DNA of 64,000 nt, taken from Dimorphilus gyrociliatus. Its lineage: Eukaryota; Annelida; Polychaeta; Dinophilidae. The notes below the pieces were generated by a model. It did not search any database, was not told the origin of the DNA, and saw nothing but the letters and a program-made list of their open reading frames with translations. The stretch covers positions 1-64,000 of the forward strand of contig CAJFCJ010000056.1 in NCBI GenBank assembly GCA_904063045.1, read 5' to 3'. The position numbers and the translations under genes are program-made. Positions within the stretch are counted from its first letter, which is position 1; every line of letters begins with the position of its first letter. This document shows, one piece after another, positions 33,956 to 45,930 of the stretch.

Positions 33956-35448
33956 AATTCTTTTTCTATACTTTGGTTCAATGTTATTGTCTGCTTGAAC
34001 TTCTGGGTAAACCTAATGTTGGTAATCATCTTTTAGCTGTCCATAAATTTGAATTCCCATTGAACTAAAGCCAACAATATGTAAATAATCTTCAGGTGAA
34101 CCAGAAACATCATGACATATTGATTTAGTCATTAGACTTGGATAATCCAGAACAATTGTCTAAAAATGTGGATTGCCCTGATGCAGAGACCATGGATCAG
34201 CATTATTGGAACATCAAGACTTAATGTTATAGCATCAAAAATTGTACAATTTACTATGAATAGTGTTGACTTTAGGGAATCAAGTTTTTCAGCTGTAAGA
34301 TAAGTATCTTGATCATAGAAGGTGATTTGTTTTCAATTTATGAGTACTTCATCAGGATTATGAACTGAATAACTAAACAAGGCAAAAAAATTTTACATTA
34401 ATTTTTTGAGGTGATATTATTTTTAGTAAGAATTTTTAAAATATTCAAAGTCTCCACTTACCTGCAATATAATTCAAAACATTGATGAAAGAATGCAGTA
34501 GCTCTTGTATTGTTTCAATACTTGAAATTGGTAAGGCAATTTTTAACACTTCTTTAAATCCTTGCTGGCCAATCAATTGGCTTGATTTCATTCCTTTAAA
34601 AGACCTTTTTTGTTCTTTAACAAAACGTTTAAAAAAATAACAAAAAATTGACTAATTGCTCATACAAACAAAATTAGGAATAAGAAGCAACTGGTTCTTG
34701 AAGCCAATTATTCTTTAGCCTATATTAAGCCTTATCGAGATTTTTATAAGGCTATAAAGACTGTAGGGATATTGTACATTTAGCTTTTATCATACAAACA
34801 AAAAAAACGTCTTATTCATGAGCCAGATAATGAACTTGACCATAGAATATTTTCTACTGTCAAAACACTGGCTGTTGAAATTCCATCTGGCAGTAAAAAA
34901 TCCAACTTGTGTTATTAATAATGTTTACAGTTGTTAAGAAGGTTTTAAAAATAGCTGAGACCAAGTTGTAGCATGTCCTGGTGGTGTTTTCAACAAAACA
35001 TTTTAATACATCCAGACAAGGATATTTTTGTCTAGCCCCTTTTTTTTGTATCCTACCATAATGGGAAATTGTTGAATAAGTCTGCATATTTACCTTTAGG
35101 TTTAATTTACAATATTGTGTGAAAGAGAAAATTATTAAACATACTATAATCCCTCAAAACAGAAATAGAATACTTAGTTAAAGATTACAGTTACACCTAA
35201 AAGTTATTTTTTTGTCTCTCTCCCTACAAGACACTGTTCATCAGTATTTAAATTGGAAATATGGGAATTTGTTTCTGAAAACAAAATGTTATCATTCATG
35301 CAATATATAATCCAGGTTATATTTAAATTTTTAAATTCAAATTAACTTTAGTCTTGTTATTTAAAAAAAAAAGATATTGAAAAACAACTCGCTGATGTTC
35401 ATAATGCTCTTAAAGGAGAGTTTATGAGTATGGGTTTTCCAACTAATA
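33956..35448. other. Unrecognised stretch, possible decayed coding sequence
   Basis: Minus-strand pieces at about 34020-34200 read as fairly protein-like (SICHDVSGSPEDYLHIVG, FSSMGIQIYG), but stops interrupt them and I cannot assign a family. A plus-strand piece near 34800-34910 (FSTVKTLAVEIPSGSKK) is similarly isolated. Nothing else is recognised. Confidence 0.3.
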
Positions 35449-36205
35449 TCACTCTACGTATAGCAAATACGGAATGGTATGAATTGGTTAAATACAGACA
35501 AAAAACAAAGAAAAACTTACCACATCCATATAATTCAAAAGCTGTTGCTGCATAGAAACCAGACATTGGGGTTAATCTTAATGTATCAGCTTGAATTTTC
35601 TTGTTGAAATTAATTTTATTAATTATATTCCATGTTGTTATTGTATTTCCATTAAAGATCTGTTTCAAAAAAAAATAATAATAACCTAATTATTAATCCT
35701 TAAAATTACTTTTAAAATTTAAATTTTTAAAACAACTTTATCTACTCCGTTTTCATCTGCATAATTAAATATTTGACCTCCATTCAATGAATATGATAAT
35801 TTGAAAGTTGATGTATAATATGGTTCGTAGTTTCCATCACTGCACCAACAATCTCCTCTAATTTCAAGGCTGTGAATATCATAGATCTCACCTGAAAAGC
35901 AATTAAATGTTCTATTGTGAAATATTTTTTATTTCATATTGACCTAGATATATTTGTACCCATCCATTTCCATAATGAACAGTCATCCATGATGTTAATC
36001 TACCATCTGAAATTCTTACATGATATGGTTCTCTATCTCCATAAGGCAAATGATCAGAAAATTGTGAAACTGGAAACTTGGTTTCATTGTAAATTCCAAT
36101 TTTTTTTTCTACACAATAATTCGATGACAGACAATAAATACAACTATTTAACACAACAATTGTTACATGTAGCCATCTTGAACTGAGTAGTATTGAATTT
36201 CTCAT
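35449..36205 (-). CDS. Secreted discoidin (F5/8 type C) domain protein, four exons
   Basis: Exons 35944-36205, 35737-35891, 35521-35659 and a 5-base coding end at 35449-35453. Joined, they give about 186 residues: a signal peptide (WLHVTIVVLNSCIYCLSS), then one F5/8 C domain with HVRISDGRLTSWMTVH, WVQIYLGEIYDIHSLEIRG, FKLSYSLNGGQIFNY, FNGN and LRLTPMSGFYAATAFELYGC. The family usually ends in G-C-E followed by the end of the domain; the micro-exon supplies exactly E and a stop. Such domains bind glycans or lipids outside the cell. All introns are short; the donor of exon 1 (GTCAAT) is unusual but the phases agree. Confidence 0.72.
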
Positions 36206-37846
36206 ATTATGAAGTTTTGTTTTCTTGAGTTTGTTTTTTTACAGTTATTATGTTTAAAACAATTTTGAAATTGTTGTATGAAAGTAGCTACTATAATTAT
36301 GAAACTTGACAATTTTCATAAATGGCTTCACATAAAAAAAAGATTGACTAATTGAAAATGAAAAATATAAAGAGGACAAAACCTCTAAAAAATTAATTTA
36401 ATTATTGTTCTAATAATGACTATCACTAATATATTCAAATAATCAATTCTCGAATCTTCTATACTTCATATTAAATTATAATTTATTCAAACAATGTGTA
36501 TTTGTTCTGGAAATAGGATTTTACATGAAAAATTGAGTAAAGGAATCTTGTTTTCAACCAATTAAAAGACACCAGAATGTATTCTTTTATTATAGAAATA
36601 TTTTTATAATTTGGACTGTTGTTTTCATATATACTTTCTTAAATTTTAAATATAGGATTAGGTAAGGAGAAAAGTGTAGAAATGGAATAATTCCCACTGT
36701 TTTAGAAATATTTTTCTCTTCTTACCTCTGAAAGAAGTCTTTCAAAGTTGATAGATTTTTTAAAAAACTGTTGATTTTGATGGCAAATTTTAAATATGTT
36801 AAAAACTATTTTAGCATCAGTAACAATTGAATGAATTGAATAATTTAAATTGTTGATAGTGATTGACTTTTCAAATGACAAATATTTCCAATAGATAGAA
36901 TAATTCCAGTAATTAGTCCACTTAATGGTGCTTTATCACTAGTATCATTTAGAATATTTGAAATTCCTTGGAAAGTTTGTTATATTAAAAATATTTTTCA
37001 ATTTTTTATTATAATTGTACTCAACCAATATAGACAAGTGGTGTCCAAGCCATCATATTCAAATATGATGATGATAATGCAATTAAGAGTTATTGTAAAA
37101 TTGAAAATTTGATGAATTATCTAAATGAATTTGATCTCTTTATGAAGCAATTTCTCTGACAAGTAAAATGTATACTATAGCTATGGTTTGCCTTCCAGCA
37201 CATTCCTTGTGAAAAGTTCCAGAGCAAAGATAATCAATTAATGGTGTCTTATGAACTTTTTATATAATTGATAATCAATTGATAGAGATAAATCACAATT
37301 ATTATTCCCATACAGATTAAAATGTATACATCCTTTGGTTTCCAAAAGCATATATCATTTCGGATTACTGTCTCTATTCTTAAAGTAGATATTCCCATAG
37401 TGTAAGTTGATTTTTTGATGAGTTGTATCCAAGCAATAATGTATTTTATTCATTCTAAATAAATTTCACTGACTTGCTATTTAAAATGTCTGACAAATAA
37501 AGAATTATAAAATGGTTTAGTAGTGGTTTTTAATATTCAGAACTTAGAATCTCCAGAGAATGGAAATCCTCATATATTTCTTTAGAATTAATTAATAAAA
37601 AACAATAATCCTCTGTGGGTAGACTTTCCAAAAAGTCATTTTTGCAAACATTATTTTGATTTCTTTTATATGTCAATACTCACATATATACATTGAAAAC
37701 ACACTGATCACACTTTATAGTTGAAACATGAATTTTTTTGCCAACTCCCTAAACAATAACATTTAATATTTAAAATTTAGTCACTGTACACTTATGAACT
37801 ATAGTTTATAGATATTTTATGAATGATACTTACTATATGGTAGAAG
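36206..37846. other. Gene-free AT-rich stretch
   Basis: I see no open frame with recognisable motifs, no RNA gene and no repeat shared with the rest of the window. Confidence 0.4.
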
Positions 37847-38343
37847 TGTTGAAGTAGATGTTGCCTCCAGCGTAAAGGGTACCCAACTGCCAGAATCAAC
37901 CCCTTTTATAGGCAAAGAATAAAATGTTACATAACAAACATGTTACAAGTGTTTATTTACATAAATATGATGTAAGAATTGACCCTTGAAACCTACACAA
38001 AGTTGTTGTTGTTTACATCACTATTGCATAATATGATAACCCTTAACCCTGTTTGTTGTGAACAATCCTTATCTGGGGTTAGACCCTTGTTATTGACAGC
38101 CAAGGCATAAACAACTGATAAGTAATTGTATAAAAGCAGGGCATAGGCAGTAACAGGCATTCAGTCCTGAATCAACTCCCTTAGTGAACAGGTCTAGTAT
38201 TACTTTAGAATACAGTTATATTATTCTTATGTTTTGGTTCTATATTCATCCTTCATCAATTCTAATCTCCCTTCTAAGTGGCTTACTCCTGGTTCGGTTC
38301 TATTTGGACCAGTACTTACCTACAACCTCAGCAGGAAAGTACA
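37847..38343 (+). repeat. Solo LTR-like element with TATA box
   Basis: About 497 bp from TGTTGAAGTAGATGTTGCC to CAGCAGGAAAGTACA (TG..CA). It contains TGTATAAAAGCAGG near 38130, a good promoter TATA box, as expected in an LTR U3. Pieces of its two ends are found at 32886-32975 and its right end at 21807-21870. The flanking five bases do not match (AGAAG against GTCAC), so the insertion has been altered on one side. Confidence 0.55.
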
Positions 38344-38571
38344 GTCACCAAAGTCAATATCCTCTAAATCACTCAAAATAGGCACATAACCTCTTATAAA
38401 TGACCTACAAGATGGACAATTAGGTTTTGGTAGATTTAATATACAGTTTTTACAGCTTACAACATGACAACAAGGCATTAACAAGACATTAGCAATGTTG
38501 CAGTAACATAGTTTGCACAGAAGATGTTTTGTCTCTTGAAAAGTTTTAATGCCATTTGTCATTGTCAACAA
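38344..38571 (-). CDS. IAP-type RING finger protein, C-terminus cut by an LTR
   Basis: The ATG at 38571 gives M-L-T-M, the same start as the outer palindrome RING genes. The RING reads CKLC, MPCCHVVSC, C-x2-C, C-P-S-C, followed by IRGYV and an acidic tail. At 38344 the sequence enters the solo LTR and the frame reads eight LTR-coded residues to a stop at 38320. Here the N-terminus is in one exon, whereas the palindrome copies have an intron after MLTMKEF. The RING is intact, so a product is conceivable. Confidence 0.6.
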
Positions 38572-38807
38572 TGAGTTGAGAAATGTATATTTAAAAAATA
38601 CTTTTTAAAACATTTATAAACAATACTATTGAAAAATTGTCCAATTAGAATCCATTCTAAACTATTGATATTTTTGGAGAAACCAACTGTTTTAAATTAG
38701 AAAGTAAAGAAGTCCCAAAAAAAGATTTTATTAATAAATAACACTTTATTGCGTAATTTTTGTTAAAGAGACTTTTTCTCAGAAATTACATAATACTAAA
38801 AAAATGG

Positions 38808-39017
38808 GACTGGTCGAAAACAGCCATAAATGAAATATTTGAAAGTTAGATTTCAGCCTGGGAAATGGTCAGGAGGAATAAGATAACTGTTGATATGTTC
38901 TTAGGAGGGTCCCATCTAAGGGTTAGGGGTATTCAAAAAAATTAGCCAAAAACAAGGGCTGGGTTAGGGTTAGGGTAAAACCATACATTTATGGCCGTTT
39001 TCTACCACATCCTAAAA
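38808..39017. mobile_element. MITE, about 210 bp
   Basis: One end reads GGTCGAAAACAGCCATAAAT and the other TTTATGGCCGTTTTCTACC; the interior has GGGTTAGGGTTAGGG. It is the same family as 24494-24710, inverted, and lies just upstream of the coding exons at 39066. Confidence 0.7.
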
Positions 39018-39065
39018 AAATCTACATTCATTTAACCATTTTGTAAAATAATAGTTTTCAAAAAA

Positions 39066-40211
39066 CCTGTTGCATGCAAATGGTGTACTGACTACATTAT
39101 TAAATACACAAAAAGAGATAATATATATATTCCTCCATTTCCAAACACAAATCTATCTGAACTTGGACCAAATTATATAGCTAGAAAATGCAATTTTACA
39201 AAAATGTTCCCTGTACTTGGTATGTATACTTCATGAAATAAAAATTATACAGAGATTCATTTTAATGGAGATGATAATGAATATGAGTTTTCTGTGGAAA
39301 TTACAAGTATTAAGTATTCTTCTTCTTTTCTGCAACAATATTGCATCTCAATATTTGAAAATGGTCTAGGACCTATAAGATTCTTTTTTCCATCTGAAGG
39401 AGAATATGGTATAAATATTTGTGGACAAAAACGAAAAATTGAACATAATTGTAATTGTTTATGTTTTAAATTTTTTGAAAAAGTACCAGAAAAAAGTTTT
39501 CCTACTATTACTTCACATATTGTTAAAAGTGAAGAAAAAGCAAATTATACTTTAAAATTTCCAGATAATGGAACTAGAACTATTGGCAAACAAACACATT
39601 TCTTTAGGTTAAAATTAAGGATGGAAGATAATTTCCAATCTTATCAAGAATGTTCTAAAAATATACATTTTAAGATATTTAAAAAGATATCATGTCAATT
39701 TAAAATTGAATTAAAATGGTATGATGAAAACAATGAAGGACATGATTTATCTATGTATTCATTCTTTGTAAATAGTTATGAAGATGTTACATTCTACATC
39801 AATTTTCCATTACCAGGAATGTATAAATTTGAAATTGAAGGAAAAGAATTAAATTCCAGAAAAAATTATGAATTGATCTATAATTCTAATTTTTATGCAA
39901 TTGAATCTAATACAAATTCATTTCAATTTCCAATTGTTACTGATAAATGGAGAATTAGTGAAACTCATAAAATTCTTCAACCATTTAGAAAACTCTACTC
40001 AAATGAAAAAGTATTAATACAGATTGAAGGTTTTAAAGCTGATGAAATGATTGCCTGTTGTGTAAATGAAATTTTTCATTTTGACCTCTTTAATGATATA
40101 TGGGAATGTGAAATTGACACTGGTGAAAATTTTGGAGATTTAGTTATTAGAGCAAAAATTTATAAAAATGCAAAAATTTTTACTGAAATTTTAATTTATA
40201 AAAATTTTTAA
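39066..40211 (+). CDS. Kyphoscoliosis/hillarin-like protein, C-terminal exons
   Basis: An exon at about 39066-39220 (PPFPNTNLSELGPNYIARK, ending at a GTATGT donor) and a long exon at about 39252-40211. The long exon encodes about 320 residues with repeated beta-sandwich-like phrases: FFFPSEGEYGINICG, DVTFYINFPLPGMYKFEIEG and ISETHKILQP. This style is found in the Ig-like domains of kyphoscoliosis peptidase/hillarin proteins, cytoskeletal scaffold proteins with a transglutaminase-like core. The core itself is not in the window; a MITE sits where earlier exons would be. The family assignment is from pattern only. Confidence 0.4.
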
Positions 40212-40221
40212 AAATCCAATT

Positions 40222-41464
40222 ATGAAAATGGATAAACCTGCAGTAGAGAATAGTGAAACCACTAGTGAACTGGCTGAACCTGTAATAGGGAATAGTGAAA
40301 TTAACAGTAAACTGGATAAACCTGCAATTGAGAATAGTCAAGCTATTAGTAAAAATGAAAATATAGAGGAGATAAATGCTTCACAAACAATTGATATTTC
40401 TAAAAATGAAGTATCTGATGAAAATGATTTTATTAAAGTAATGAAATATGTGCCAAATGTTCAATTTGAGACAATTGAAAATGCTACTAATATAGAAGAA
40501 ATTGGTGAAATAGATTGGTCATTAAAAATAGAAGAAGTTATCTATATCAGTGAATTTCTACCAGCTGATGACTCTGATGTTGGAGAGGATGAAACTCTTA
40601 AAATAAATGTAAGATATTTGTAAATAATGATTTATTCTCTTTTGTAAAAGGATTATTTCTTTCTAAAGGAGAATGAAAATGAAGAAGGTAAAGAAATGTC
40701 AAAAAAAATTGTAAATAATTCAGAAGAAACTGCAGGAAAGCCAGGTAATAGAAATGATGAAAAGGAAGAGAAATCACAGCAACAACATACTAATCAGGAA
40801 GATGTAGCAAAGAAGGCATTAGGTAATTAAAATTTCACATCTAGATACTGAAATTGTTAGAAATATCATTAAAAATATTGTAGATTTGAAAAAGGCATAT
40901 GAAGAAAAAGATTATAAAAAGTTAAAAGTAGCTATAGACAAAGCTTCTGTTAAACCAATAAATCCTTTATTAATTAAAGATTTATCAAAAGCTAATGAAT
41001 TAAAAGCAAATTTAGAAAAAATTTGTGGTTTGCAAAACAGGATTTTAAAACTTGATGCAAAATGTATTGCAGAATTAAATCAGTATAATCAACCACCTGC
41101 TGTTGTACATCTGGTTATAAAATCAACATTATTGATTTTATCAATTGATGAAGGACAAACTGATGAATGGAAAGAATGTCAAGTTTTTATTAAATATGCA
41201 TGCTCTTATTCTATTTTAAAGAAAATTAAAGCTCTTAAAATCTTAACTGTAGATCCAGCAATCATTCTCAGAGCTGAACAAATAATTTGTGAATTAAATC
41301 TGCAAGAAGTCAAGGAGGCAAGTGCAGGTGCAGCAGCATTCTATTTATGGTGTAAAGGTAACATTGACATCTATAAAAAGATTAACAAAGAAGAAATAGG
41401 AAAATCACAGCCAGCAACCAGAAAAATACAAAAAAATATCTTTCTATCATCTTTTCATCATTAA
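40222..41464 (+). CDS. Acidic repeat protein with a dynein-stalk-like C-terminal domain
   Basis: Three exons in consistent phase: 40222-40608 (first in-frame ATGs at 40222 and 40228), 40651-40822 and 40884-41464. The N-terminal part has three imperfect repeats built on DKPAVENSETTSEL and many Glu/Asp; the middle is Glu/Lys rich. The last exon has heptad-rich helices (DLSKANELKANLEKICGLQN) and the phrases QPPAVVHLVIKSTLLIL, EWKECQVF and ASAGAAAFYLWCKGN. These recall the microtubule-binding stalk region of dynein heavy chains, where PP.....V is followed by LL and later by S.AA..L..W. It lies 10 bp after the kyphoscoliosis-like frame on the same strand; the two may be one gene separated by a stop. 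Confidence 0.5.
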
Positions 41465-41579
41465 GCTGTTAAGAAGACACTGAGCATGATTGCTTTCTTC
41501 ATGATAGAAACAATAATATCTGTTGAAAAATAAAAGGAGAAGAAATATAGCAGATGAGCTCCACAACAATGTGAGATAT

Positions 41580-42315
41580 TGTACACATCCATTCATCAGT
41601 ATTATTCTGAAACAGATAGTATTGAACTAGTATTGGAGAGTGCTGATAAAACTGCTATAGATTAGCTGGCTTCACCTACTTTCGCCCAAGGCTATGCTTT
41701 TACAATATGCAGCCACATGTTTTATTAAATTACAAAATAACTTTAATATTACAATTGGATTAATATATCAATCTATTAGCTTAAATTGATATTACTTTAA
41801 TTATGGTTTTATTTGGAATTTTAGATTTTAAATCACTATTCAATAGTGTTGTATACACAATACTATTAATATGGATTATTTAGACATGCTTCCTCTGCAT
41901 ACACTGATGCTAAGTTTTTTAAACAGGATAGTTGATTAGATTTATTAAAGTAGAATACAAAATGGGTCAAATATATAATCCACATGTTTTCTTGATTGTT
42001 GGACTTGCTGTATTAAAATTGTTACATCTTATGCAACTGTCCAACCTGTGAAATTCAATTATTATTTAGAAGAGGAAAACAATAAACAGCATGACCATAT
42101 TTACAACTTTACTTTGTCTTAAAATGTTACTTTTCTTTATGTGAACATTGAAATTTGTGAACTATCAACCCTTTGAAGAATATATAAACCTTAAATTAAC
42201 AGTTAATACTTCAGTTTTCTAACTAGCTTAAACAACCAGCTGACAGATAGAGAACTGAACTATCAACTGTTAATTTTGTGGGTTTATATACCCTTTTAAA
42301 GGTTGATAGTTCACA
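41580..42315 (+). repeat. LTR-A copy ending in a fold-back
   Basis: From 41580 (TGTACACATCCATTCATCAG) the sequence follows LTR-A to about 42220, then turns back on itself: 42156-42221 and about 42250-42315 form an inverted pair around the GGTTTATATA..TTAACAGTT block. A hairpin with arms of about 65 bases results. Confidence 0.6.
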
Positions 42316-42942
42316 ATTTGTAAATCTAAATATGATAAACATTTTTTTTATCTAATAGAATTCAATTCATGTACATTTGTTTTGATAAGAACATGTTCTG
42401 GAATAAATCCCCTACATGATGAATATTTCTGGTTTAGAAGACTAGAAATGCACTCTTAACAACTGATAACATGATTGAAGGGATGTATTGAAGGGTCTGT
42501 TAACTTATTGAAGTAAATTTTGCACTTTTAACATGTTTAACATTTTGAAATTCTCTTAATTCAGCATCTGATCAGTTGCCCAAATCTGTATTTAGCTAAG
42601 AAATTTTATGAAATGTGTGGACAAAATTTTATTTATCAATAAAATAGGCATAGGAGAATAATTATTTTTAATGCAATAAATGAGTTATTAGTAATGATTA
42701 CTAAAGTTATTAACTTACTACTATACAGGTCTACATAATTTGAGTGTTTTTGATAATTGTCAATCAAATAGCTATAATTAGTTCTATAAATAGTTCTTTC
42801 ACTAGTTTGCCAATGATTTAGTATAGAAAATAAGAATACATACTTAGGTTAGTTCTATACAATAACACCAATTAATGATTATTTATAAAGATAAATTAAT
42901 TATCCAATCATCAAATTTTTCCATGTTTCACATTTGAGTATA
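42316..42942. other. Gene-free stretch left of the gypsy element
   Basis: AT-rich without recognised coding motif. In particular, it does not contain the missing 5' part of the GPCR fragment that lies on the other side of the element at 52262. Confidence 0.5.
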
Positions 42943-43579
42943 TTGTACTGCTCTTGCTGGCAAAATCTATGCGTTTGCAAGTTATAACAATACTGGTTCT
43001 ACTCGAACCTTTAAACAAATGTTTAAATTAAAATGGTTTATTCGCAATAATAATACTTAAGCAAGTAACAATATGAGAGTTCAATAGCAGAGTAGATAGT
43101 TTGTAATAGCAGGTTGCCAAATTACCAAACTGTCTTCCAATGTTGAGGAGTAGATGGATGGTTCCAGTGGAGGTTGTTTCCAGATGATTTTCCCAGGTCC
43201 TTGGGTCCAGATGGAAGCTGCATGCCAAATGAGAATAATGAGGATTTATATACTTTGAGGTTTGTCTCTGACATCCAATCATCACTTTACAGTTGCCAAA
43301 ATGTGTAGTTCATATTTATCTTTAGTAACAGGATGTTACAAGGTTCAACATTTAGGAAGGTTAATTGAATTATAACTTGGCCACACCCTAGGCAAGTTAA
43401 TTAAATTATAACTTGGCCAAACCTTTATTGGTAATTAAAGATGAGCCTTCAAGCTGACTAATCAGACTTATGTTTGGCCAATGTTATAGCATTTTCTTGC
43501 GTAGGTTTTAAGATGTACATGTATATGTTGCATAAAATAATAGAGTTCAAGGATGTAAAATATAACCAAAGTTGTACAA
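42943..43579 (-). repeat. 3' LTR of the gypsy element
   Basis: 637 bp with inverted ends TTGTAC..GTACAA; nearly identical to 51624-52260. Confidence 0.92.
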
Positions 43580-43593
43580 CTTCCCCCTTCTTT
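43580..43593 (-). promoter_or_regulatory. Polypurine tract
   Basis: On the minus strand AAAGAAGGGGGAAG lies directly before the 3' LTR, where plus-strand DNA synthesis is primed. Confidence 0.8.
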
Positions 43594-43609
43594 GTGAAGA
43601 TGAGTCCCT

Positions 43610-45365
43610 TCATCTTGATTTAATGAGAATTACAGGTGGTTGTTCTTCTTCATTAGTTTGATGTTGACTAAAGCTACAACTTTGTTTCATTAGTTTTGGG
43701 TTTTCAGGAGAGTTATCTGTGCTCTCACTTGGGGTAGCAATTTCTTCTCTTTGTTTTCTTCTTCCAATAATATAGTTGAAAATGATGATACATACCATTG
43801 ACACTACAATACTCAAACAAATATTTCGTATGATAACATAAAGTGTTTTCCCAGGTTTATAGTACCAACTATGGAAAAACTGTTTAATTCCAGATAAATT
43901 GGGTACAATGCCATTTTTCTCTGCAACAGTGACCATGTTATCATACCTTGCCTGCTTCTGTTCCAGTGAACTGATAACTTGCTTAATTTTTGAGTGCTGG
44001 TATGCAATATCCTTCTTTACCCCATGGTGGAGTAGATCAGCTAATCTGGCAATTTCAATTTTTGGTTCAGAAAGGTGATTGTGGATATGTAACTGCATGG
44101 ATTTTGCAGACACAGTGTGAAATCTGCATCCTCTTTCTGAATAATACACATATGTTTTGTCTTTCATTGGTTGGTTTCTTATAGGATTTAATGGGTTGTG
44201 AGTTGTTTTGTAGAATAACTTGTTAGACTTACACTCATTATAGGTAATCTCTTCAGGATTGACTTGCTGTAAAACATGAGTAACTGGTTCTACTTGGAAA
44301 AGCAGGTTGTTCATGGTGACAAGTAAAAATTGAGAACATTTGTTATTCTTTTTTATCATGCTTAAGTCACAAACTACTTCTGTTGAGGCTATTGGTGAAC
44401 ATTGTTTAATTATAGCTAATTCTCCCATCTGACTACTGTGCATTCCCAACTCATTTGTTAACACTGTGGTCAATTGAGGATCCAAATTTGCTAGTAATGC
44501 CATCATTCTGCTTCTTTGAACAAATTGATTGCAGAGAAGACTTGACAGCTGTTGGGTAAACTTTTTTAAATTCTTAAAATTTGAATCAATACCATGTAGT
44601 AAGGTAGATGTTTGGGCAGCTTCTCTCATTTCCAATGGGAATTTGTGGTATGGGTTTTTACTTATCTTATGTTTCAGTTTTGCTTCCTTCTTCATCTGCT
44701 TTTTAGCCATTCTCATGTGTAGAGTAAAATAAATTCCTTCATAGGTAATCTTAAATTCTCTGGCTGGTGGTCCTTTATACCATATGCCCAATGTTGGTAA
44801 TACCTTCTTTTTGATTCTTTTCTCACTGTATACATATTTTGAAATCGTGACAGATTGTCTTGTTGCCCTTGTCCAATTGACTGCTTGCAGCATTTCTTGG
44901 ATATAATAGTTATCCAGCTCCCAGTAAGATGGACTAATGGGTTGTTGTAGATGATATATCACAACTTCCTTGAGTGTGCCTTTATTTCTCATTAGTTTAT
45001 ACTTTGTGTTTGTTTCTCTGTACCATTGGTTAAGACTTGGTAAGGGGTTGTTTCGCTTGTATAGTATAATTTGTTCTTTAACTTTATTGGGATAGTTTAA
45101 TAGTCGTTTTTCTTCATTTTTGCCAATCTTCTGATATTGTAGCAAATTGTATAGGTGTTCCTTGCTTGTTTCCTGTATTAAACTCTGTTCCTCCAGTGGT
45201 ACTAGTACTTTTGTTCCAGGACCACCAATTCCATCAATAAACTTATCTTGATAAGGGATGTCCAGAATAGAATACCCTGGACAAGAATAGTGACCAGCAA
45301 ATTTGATACAACTAATTCTGTTGCTAATTTTTATCCATGGTGATTGTTGCCCAAGTGTGTAATTA
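43610..45365 (-). pseudogene. env: Env-like ORF, C-terminal segment with transmembrane anchor
   Basis: An open frame of about 585 codons ends at 43610. It has a long hydrophobic span about 50-70 residues before the end (near 43770-43830), followed by a short basic cytoplasmic tail, the arrangement of a type I envelope glycoprotein. Cysteine pairs and helical stretches precede it. The position after pol and before the polypurine tract is that of env in errantivirus-like elements. The frame continues upstream of the listed first codons to about 45365, where it meets the previous segment in another frame. I do not recognise the glycoprotein family. Confidence 0.6.
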
Positions 45366-45930
45366 TTCTTGAGGTTCCTAAAGACAATAATTGCTCTTCT
45401 GTTTCACAATAGGACTGCCCTGGTAAACAATCTTCCAGGTAGTCCAGATTAGTTGTAATTTTCATATTAGGAGGTTGCCAATATGCTTTGCCAAACTGGA
45501 TAATTGTGGTGTATTCCAGCACCTTGGTCGTTGTTGGCCATGTGTAGGCAGCAGGAAACTGATCTTGGTGGATCCAAGTGTTTCTTTTCACCATTAAAGG
45601 TTTTCCTTGAAAAGATCGTTTGTCTTTTATCATCTGTCTGCATTGATCATGAGTTACTTTGATAACTGAGTTAACAATCCTCCTCTTCTTTGCTCCAAAG
45701 AAATAGTAAGTGTAAAAATTAGTTCTTAGATACACTTGACATTTTACTGCTCTTGTTTCAATTTCTTCCAAGTTCAATTCATAGATATCAGCTGTAATTG
45801 TCTTGGTTTCTTGTGATTCTATATTACAAGTTGGCTCATCTGCTAGATCAAATGCCTGGCTTGGTAGTTGGTTAGAACAAAAGTATAACGGTGGTTTAAA
45901 TGTTAAGGTAATGTTTTGCACTTGTAACAT
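45331..45930 (-). pseudogene. env: Env-like ORF, middle segment
   Basis: About 200 codons in a different frame from both neighbouring segments. It contains several cysteines and an arginine/lysine cluster near 45680 that could be a furin-type processing site, as in many envelope proteins. It overlaps the preceding segment by about 30 bases and ends with a stop at 45331. Either single-base indels or sequence error separates the segments; no joined product is proposed. Confidence 0.5.

Noticed and set aside
43028-43285. Frames within the LTRs (MMIGCQRQTS..) as genes
   Set aside because: They lie inside both LTR copies and have no family resemblance.
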